From Bursaphelenchus xylophilus (Eukaryota; Nematoda; Chromadorea; Rhabditida; Aphelenchoididae): a stretch of DNA of 64,000 nucleotides. How positions within the stretch are numbered: the first letter of the stretch is position 1; each line of letters begins with the position of its first letter. The stretch is taken from NCBI GenBank assembly GCA_904066235.2, contig CAJFCV020000006.1, positions 1,736,001 to 1,800,000 on the forward strand, written 5' to 3'. The notes under the pieces are model-generated. The model saw only the letters and a list, made by a program, of their open reading frames with translations, did no database searches and was not told the DNA's origin. A program made the translations under genes and the position numbers. This document shows positions 37,101 through 46,100 of this stretch, one piece after another.

Positions 37101-40100
37101 ATGCCCAAAAACTGGCTCATAGGGGAAGTTCTCCAAGTGCGACGCTCAGATTTTCTTTAAATTTTGTACAAACGTCGGGCATGGACTAAATATCAATTCC
37201 TGAAAGTTTTAGCTCGCGCTTTGCAGGCGCCGCCGAGATATCGAACGATTTTTGCCGCCGAGAGAGCACGCTAAACGTGGAGAGCGGTCAGAGAGAAAGG
37301 CGCTTTTTGGCCATAACTTTGGCAGTTTCGTGCGGAAAAATTTGATTTTTTGTGGAAACATTATCCTTTACGGCAGAAATAGGCATGAAAATTCTCGTGC
37401 CGAAATTCGGCAAAAAGTCCTAAATTTTCACCCACTTTAAGATCTAAAAATCTCGGTTGTCTCTGCAAAGCGCGAGCTAGGATTCTCGCATATATCTTAG
37501 AAAAAATTGCTCTAAATTTGTGCCAAGTTTCATCAAAATCTGGGCGTCGCACTTGGAGCACTTCCCCAAGATATTCAAAAAATCCGAAAATCGAGCCAAA
37601 ACTCCCACCTTTTTCTCCATGTAATAGTAGGCCCGTTCAATCTCCAACTCCAGCATATTGGAGCCGTCTTTTTTGGCTTCGGTGAGGAGCGGCAGGACCG
37701 TGTGCGTCATGTCGTTTTCGCGGGCCAGTCTGGCGCTCTGCACCAGCAGTTTCGTTAGTCCGTCTTTGATTTCGTTTTGCGGTCGATGGAGTGAGCGCAA
37801 AATGTTGCGCCGATTCCGCAGGATCGGCTCCAAATCTTTGGGGGTTTGTCGGACCAGGTGGTCGCGCGCGGTCCACGCGTCCAGGATCTGTTTTACGGAC
37901 TGGTGGAGGGCTGATTGGGTTCCTGAAGGTTAAAAAAATCAACTTGAAGGGGGGAAATAAAAAAATTTGAGGGAAAAATTGGATTTTTTTTTATTTTTTT
38001 TTTTTTGAAAATAACCAATTTACCCTGCCCAAAGGCAAAATCAAGCCTTCAAAAGACTTTTCAAACTACCTGAAGCTAACTTTTATTCTGAATAGTATAC
38101 TAAAACCCCAAAATTATCCAAAAAATTAAAAAAAAAAAAATCAATTTTCCAATTGGTCTCCTCTTACCCTGCTCACATAAAAAATTATACTCTAAAATGC
38201 CCTAAAAGTCTCCTTAAAAACTTTTCAGGTCATTCTTTTTTCAAAAAAACTTCAAAAATTTTACAAAAATTTTTGAAAATTTCCTTTGGTCCCCCCTTGC
38301 CAAAATTTTCAAAAAAAAAAAAAAAAAAAAAATAATAAAAAAAAATCTCAAAACCCCATCCCTCCACTCCTACCTTGCACACTGGTCTGAGAAATCTCCA
38401 TGATGCTGTCCTGTGTTTCATTTGGATCCACTTTTTTCCAGATATTCTCCATGGAGCGGTCCGAGAGCTGCGGCCAAGCCAATTTCAAGTCCTCCAGTGT
38501 GTGTAAATCCTGCACAAACTCGTATCCGACGCTATAGGGTCTTGTGTTGTCCACTCCTTGTTGTGCCAGGGTCTTCATGAGGTAGACTTGTGCGAGGCTC
38601 AAGTGTTTTTTCGCCTCCTCGAACCGTTTCGTTCGGCATTTCTGGAGGATGACGGTGAGGTCCGCGCCGAACGTGTGCTGTTCGGTGGGGTCGTAGATGG
38701 GGTCGTAGTCCTCATAGGGGGTCCATTTGGTGAGTGGTTCGAGAACTCGCATGCCTTCTTCGAAATCGTTGTAGCAGCGTTTCGCATTTTCCGTTACAGT
38801 GTCCATGCGGTACTTTTCGAGGAGTTCCCAGCGGTCCAGATCGTCGGTAATCGGGTGCTCAGGGCCTGGGATTCTCGATTCGTCGAGAATTTCGACATTC
38901 TGCAAAGAAAAATTCGGATTTTTTTAAAGTCGAAAATTCTCGCACTGTGCGGGGAAAAATCTCAAAATTTCACTCAAAAAAGAAAAAAACTGAATTAAAA
39001 AATATGTCATAATCATTCTTTCTGAAATTCCCTTCAATTCTAAACACCATCAACTGCAATTTAAACCCATCTTTTAGCAAAAAAAAAACAAAAAAAAATA
39101 AAACACCTAAAATATCAAAAAACCTCAAAAAATCCGTAAAAATCAAGAAAAAAAAAACAATCTCTAACATTCCACATAACGTAGTCGGCCCTAATATATA
39201 AGTACATAGACAAGATTCTCGTATTTTACCCTCCTCTCACCTTTTTTCCGCCATTTTTCCCTCCTAGACCACCTGAAACAACATTGTCCATCATGCTGGA
39301 ATCCTCCGTGATCTCGACCTCCGGCTTCTTTTCAACAAAATCTGTGCAGTCAACTCTATTTTTAAAGACCATATTCGTGTCATTCAGTCCATCCAAAACC
39401 GAGCCGTTGGCAATTGAAGAGAGTCGGGTTTTCTTTGATTTTCGGGTCAAATCCTGGTCTGGAGCTCGTTTTCTGTCGGTTGATGGGGCTGAAAAAACTC
39501 TCAGATTGGCAATAAGTCAAGTATTTCTTCAACCTGGCCAAAAAGTTTCAATTTTAGGTATGAAAATTCGAAAAAATGGGAAAAATTTGCAAAAAGGTCT
39601 CTTTTTTCTTGATATTTTTTATTTTATTAGTTTAAAAATTATCTAAAAGATATAAAATAACTCTCATCTCACTGCGATGCCCTTTATCATCAAATAAGAT
39701 CAAACAAATCTCAAAATTAACAAATTTTTCAAACGGTCCCCTCTTGCCTTACCCACAAAACCAAGTCGAAAACACACTTCCCAGCTCTCCAAAACATCCC
39801 ACGCATCAATTCCCAGCACTTACCGTTCTCTTTTTCAACCGCGTTATCCCCGTTTTCCCCGGGTTTTTCATTTTCCCTCTGGGCATTTTCTGATTCTTCA
39901 TCGGTATCACTGACAAACGCCAAAAGATCCTCTTCATTTCCGCTTGTTTCTGGCGTAATACTGCTGGTTTCGGGATCAATTCGAATTTCTTCCGAGTTTC
40001 GGCCGCTGTTTCGGCCGATTTCGCGCATATCCACCATGGTGTCAATTTTCGGTATCAGTTCTTCGGTTCGGTCTGAAAAATGCTTTCAAAACAAAAATTC

Positions 40101-43100
40101 AGTCTATTATTAACTTTTTAGTTCTTCAAAACTTTGCACAGTGCAAAAATCTAGTTGAAAAAAGCCTACGTTTTTGCACAGTGCAAAATTCTAGTTGAAA
40201 AAAGCCTACGATTTTGCACAGTGCAAAAATCTAGTTGAAAAAAGCCTATGCTTTTGCACAGTGCAAAATTCTAGTTGAAAAAAGCCTACGTTTTTGCACA
40301 GTGCAAAATTCTAGTTGAAAAAAGCCTACGTTTTTGCACAGTGCAAAAATCTAGTTCAAGAAAGCCTACAATTTTGCACTGTGCATAATCACAGGATACC
40401 AAAAAAATGGCACCGCTTCAAATTGAAATTTAAGCGCTATATCATCGTATTTTACCTAATTCCGTGTCGACCAATTCCCATTTGCCCAGTTCAATGGCTG
40501 CTTGACATTGTACTTGATAAACATCCGGATAGTCCCGTTTCAGAAAGCGTCGCTCTTCGGGTGAGAATCGTTGAGCAATATAAGAGATGACAAGGTCTGG
40601 TTGGTTGAATAATTGGAGGAAATGGACCATAAACTCCTGAAAAAAATTTTTTTTTTCAACCGGTCGCAAAATTTTTTTTCAAAAACACGAGAAAACGGTT
40701 CAAATCATCATAAAACACTCTAAAAATTCTAAAAATACCTTCAAAACTCAAGCCTTTGTTCCTCCCGCACAGTGCAAAATTGCAGTGGAAAAAAAGCCTA
40801 GACTTTCGCACAGTGCAATTTTTTAGTTGAAAAAAGCCTACATTTTTGCACAGTGCAAACTTTTAGTTGAAAAAAGCCTATGATTCTGCACCGTGCAAAA
40901 AAAATTTTTTTTTTTTTTTGAAAATTTTATCAGTCGGAAATTTTTTTCTGAAATTTTAGGGTATCAAAAACACTTCATAAGTCAAAAAAAAACTCCAAAA
41001 CTCCCTCTCCTCACCCGATTTTCCCCTGAAATCATGGGTAATATTTCATGATGGTCCCCTCTGGCGTACGCGCATTTGATCGTCTGCAAATCCGTGGGTT
41101 TGTCATTCTTCAAGATCATTGCATATGCTCCTTCGTTGTTTTCGAATTCCTGGAGGTTAAAATTCAAGGACTGGACCAGATCAAAGATCATTCTGTCGTA
41201 GCCGGGTACTCCGCGGCCGTCTTTCTTTATCGAATATTGCTCCAAAAGACGTTGTGCTCTGTAGAAATTGTCGCAGGATTCGGCCGCCTCCACCGATGCC
41301 GGCATCAGGTCCTCGGGGCAAATTCGGTATTTTAGGCTTTCTTCGATGAAATACAGCAAATTCGAGCGGAGTTCTTTCTGAAAACCGGTTTAAAAAGGTG
41401 TAAAAACTCATTTTTCAATAGCTAAAATATAAATCCCAGAGTTAATCCAATAAAAAAAACTTTTGAAATTTATTCTGCACAGTGCAATTTCATAGTTGAA
41501 AAAAGCCTATGGTTTTGCACTGTGCGGATTTTTAACAGAATTTAGGCCATTTCTCAGCGATTTTCACGTGGAAAAATTTTTTTTTTATTTTCTCTTCATC
41601 TCTAATAAAACACCAAGTTTTCTTTTAAAAAAATTTCAAAAAAATTAAAAAAAATTTTTTTGGATAAAAAAATTCTAATCAAAATCAATACAAAACATTG
41701 CTACAAATACTCCCCAATACACAAACATCCTTCTTCCGCCATTTCACATCGAAGCACAATGCTAAAACCATTCAAAATTACCAAAAACTAAAAAATAATA
41801 TCCAAAATCACCTAAATTAATATCCCGGCTACAATTCTGAACCAAAAGCCAATTAGAAAATACTTTCAGCTGCCCAAAAATTCACATATTACCCCTTCAC
41901 ATCAAAAATCAACAAAGAATCCCTCAAAAATTACCAAAAAATCTAAAATAATATCCAAAATCGCCTATTATAATATAAAAACTGCTTTCAGAGCCCAAAA
42001 AACCGAGATTTCATCCAAAATTTGCTGCCCAAATCTCCGGTGATCCCTTCCGCTTACTTTGATTTTCTTTGTTTTTGCGTCCTTCGCGACAATTCGATAC
42101 AAATCGTCGATTAATTGGAAGATTGTCTGGCAACTCTCGCTGATGTCTTCGCGTCTCGCGGGGGAGTCCTTTTTCACCGCGGCGAACACATGTTTCGCCT
42201 CGGTGATGAGGAATTCGTTCACCTTGTGTTTGTCGAATTCGTTGAGGCATTGGAAGACGACGACGGGCAGGAAGTCGGCGTAAATGAAGGGCATTTCTTC
42301 GCCGGAATGGGACTTGGAAAGCGCGTCGAGGATCACGAATGGGATCATTTTGATCTGAAAACCGTGGTAGGGAATATTTTCTTTCGTTCATGAAGACAAA
42401 ACGACATTTTTAGCAAAAAAATCACGAAAAAAATCGAAAAAAAAATTTATTTGATTTTTCGAGAGCTAAAAATTTTAATTTTTTCCGCATAGCAAATGCT
42501 AAAACTCTTTGAAATGCCTTCGAAAATGCTAATCTTAACCTATTCTAAGTTCCAATAAAATTCCAGTGCTTTTATTACAAATTCCGCCCATTTTCCGGAG
42601 AAGCTCCGCCCACTTTCAGTCGAAGCTCTGCGGAGCTCCGCCCCTTTTTCTCTACTGTTTCCAGAACCTTCGAAAATAGCTCAAATATTGACCAAAGTCT
42701 TCGTTTTCCTGAAAACATTTACTTTTCGAAAAAAAATTTAGCCTTCTTTAAGCCCTCCCACTTTCAGGCGAAGCTCCGCCCACTTTCAGTTGAAGCTCTG
42801 CGGAGCTCCGCCCCTTTTCCTCTACTGCTTCCATGACCTTCCAAAACAGCTCAGATTTTTACCAAAGCCTTCGTTTTCATAAAACATTTATTTTTCCACC
42901 AAATATCACGTCTTTTTTTTTAAAGCTTTCCCATTTTCAGGCGAAGCTCCGCCCAGTTTCCAGCGAAGCTCTGCGGAGCTCCGCCCCTTTTCCTCTACTG
43001 CTTCCAGGACCTTCCAAAATACCTCGAACGTTTATCAAAGTCCTTTCTTTTCCTGAAAACATTTACTTTTCGCCAAAATAACACTTTTTTTTTAAGTCCC

Positions 43101-46100
43101 GCCTACTTAAATCTGAAGTTCCGCCCATTTTTAAATTTGCCCCAAAATTATCCATAATGACTCAAAATTAATCAAAACGTTTCAAAAACATCTACAAACC
43201 CTCCATTTACCTCTCGGCTCAACGTTCTGTACCACTGGACCAACCACATGGAGTGGCTTTTGATCCGCTCCTTGTACTCGGCTCGACAAATTGGGACCAT
43301 GTAGTAGCCGGTGATATTGTTCGCAGTTATTGTCGCCGTCTCATAGGGGCCCAACTCCGGCATTTCTTCGCGGATTTTCTGGAATTTGGGGCCTGCGAAC
43401 TTCAGGTCCTGGCAAATGTATTGAAGGCACAGTGCGGCCATGTCCGACTGGCCGCCGGATGGCGCTTCGATGTGCCAGCGGAAGATTTCGTGAACGAATT
43501 TTCGGACCAGCTAAAATTGGAGGCGAATTTGAGGCATTAGGTTGTTTTAGACATTTTTGGATATTGCACATGGTATTTTTGTTGTTTTTGATCTGTTTTC
43601 GTGAGGTTTCTTGAGAGAACAAGGTAAAATAAGGAATTCTAGAAATGTGAGAGCATTATTAAAATGAATTTTGGTGGTAAATTTGAAACAAATCGCTGAT
43701 TTTTGCCTGAAATAACTTTTTTGATTTTTTATCGGAATAGTTTCCTGAGAAGCGTAAATTTGCTACAACTTTAGCATAGGCACTTAAAACAAGCCTCATA
43801 ACAATCACAGAAAATTTCAGCTCATGCGTTTTGTGGAGATCCGAAGTATTCAACATCCCTTGCAAGCAAGAGATTATGGAAAAGGAGGAGAGACGGTCAG
43901 CAAACAATCGCTACTTTTTAAACAAAGATTTTATTAAAACCTTCATGATTTCTGGTGCAAATTAACGCAACCAGAGATCCCCTTTTCTCTGACCGTCTCT
44001 GCTTTTTCTATAACCTCCTGTCTGCAAAGATTGCTGAACACCTCGGATCTCCACACAAAGCTTGAGCCCAAATTTTCAATGATTTTTATGAGACTTATTT
44101 TGAGCGCCTATGCTAAAGGTGTAGCAAATTTACGCTCCTCAGGAAACTATTCCGATAAAAAAATCGAAAAAAAGGTTTAAATCAGGCAAAAATCAGCGAT
44201 TTTTTTCAAATTTATCGCCACGATTCTTAATAATGCTCTCACATCTATAAAATTGCTTATTCTGCCTTTTTTTCTATCAAGAAACCATAAAAAAACAGAT
44301 CAAAAACATCAAAGATACCAAGTGTAATATTAAAAAATGGCCAGACTAATACCAAACCCTAAATCAATCGTTCCCTTTACACTAAAAATCGCTCAAAACC
44401 TCTCAGTGCCGCCCTCCCAACCTACTCCCACTTCATCCGTATACAGAGCCATATTCGTTTTGGGGCTGTCGTCCTTCCAAGTCGGAGTGTCCATCAGGGC
44501 TTTCGGATCGATTGCTGTGATTTGGCCAACAAAACTGGCCAAGGTGGAGAGCTCGAGGATCGTGTTGGCTTGTCTGGACAGCTCGAAAATCCGATCCAAC
44601 AACTTGGCTTTCGAATTGTAATCCGAGTAATCGATGAGCAGTTGACGAGAAATTGTTGGTAGGATAAATGGGGTCAGATGGACGTTCTGTTCCATGGCGG
44701 AGAGGGCAACTAATTACAAATCAAAATTGAGATTTTTCAAAAAAAAAAAAAAAAATTTTTTGCACAGTGCAAAATCGTAGGCTTTTTTCAACTAAAAATT
44801 TGCACTGTGCGAAAACGTAAGCTTTTTTCAACTACGAAATCGCACTGTGCAAAATCGTAGGCTTTTTTCAACTAAAATTTTCGCACAGTGCAAAATCGTA
44901 AGCTTTTTATAGCTAAAATTTCGCACAGTGCAAAATCGTAGGCTTTTTTAAACTAAAATTTCGCACAGTGCAAAATCGCAGGCTTTTTTCAACTAAAATT
45001 TCGCACAGTGCAAAAAAATTTAAAATTTGCAAATGTAAAATACGATGAAAAAATTTCAAAAACCAATTTTTCAGGTTTAAAACGACTTACTTTCGGCCAC
45101 ATTCGGGTTGATACTGCATTTCCTGGGGACTTGGAAGATTGCCGAGTAAAGCAACTTAATATCGATCGATTCTCGCTCGTATTTATTGCTGAAAATATTC
45201 CAGCGAAAAGAATTGACCTACGTAATCTTTTTTCGATCCAATTCCTTGAGATACACATCGGCCAAACATTGAAACTGGTCGATTTGCAAGAAGTAAAATA
45301 GCAATTTGAACCTCATTTTAATCAGATTTTTAAGGTCCAACTTAGGTATTAATGCCTTCCAGACTTCAGCAAAGTTCTCCACAGGCGAATTTAAAATCCA
45401 TAGGGTGTGGCAAATTTTGGCGACATGCTAAAAATAAAAAAAATGGGAAAAATCCAAACTTTTTGAGGAAGTACAGTAAAAATGTAACCGAAAGGATAAA
45501 TTACAGTATCCCAAATAAATTTCCAGCCATACTGGGTATTCTATACCAATCATTTTTCCTTTTGCACCCCTAAATTGTAATATGTAATCAAAATTTTGCA
45601 AAAAAAGTCGGTTTTTGAGCAAAAAGTCGAAATTTTTCAAATTACAGTATCCCAGAAGCCTCTCAAATAGTCTAAATTCTCTGAAAAATCTATTGCCCAG
45701 CTTACGCATCCCTCAATTTACCCTATTTTTCATAAAAACTATTCAAAATCAAAATTTCAATTTCAAAAATTACAGTAATCCAGAGCATCCAAAACCATTC
45801 CAAACTGCCCAAAACCCCTTCCAACTCCCATTACCTCCCTCTAAGCCTACAATTCCACTCACCGTGTTCAAAATGAAGCTACTAATCGCCTTCACAAACT
45901 CCGTCAGTCCCAACGCGATGACTTTTTTTCTCTCGCCAAAGTACGGCTGCTCAATTAGGTCCTGTCTCAAGTCGATCATGAGGCCGAGGAACTGATTTCG
46001 CACCAAATCATTCCACTCGATGGCCTTCGCGGCGGCGATTCTTTTCAGCATCGAAAGAGCTACATCTCGGTCCGTTCCCATGTGGAAAATGCAAACCAAA

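Larger units (their letters stand above)
34388..38899 (-). other. ATR FAT domain (exons 20-26)
   Basis: Residues about 1269-1910. TPR-like helices of the FAT domain with family landmarks: DLDRWELLEKYRMDT, ENDMTHTVLPLLTEAKK in the position of the conserved helix pair, MPRMVTAWLDSN (the human equivalent reads MPRMLTLWLD) and QKKEAD. The final exons carry the FRB-like segment leading into the kinase N-lobe. An alanine/proline stretch APPPPPKEEEK at the start of exon 24 is a low-complexity insert. Intron 21 is filled by a 446-bp inverted-repeat element. Confidence 0.85.
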
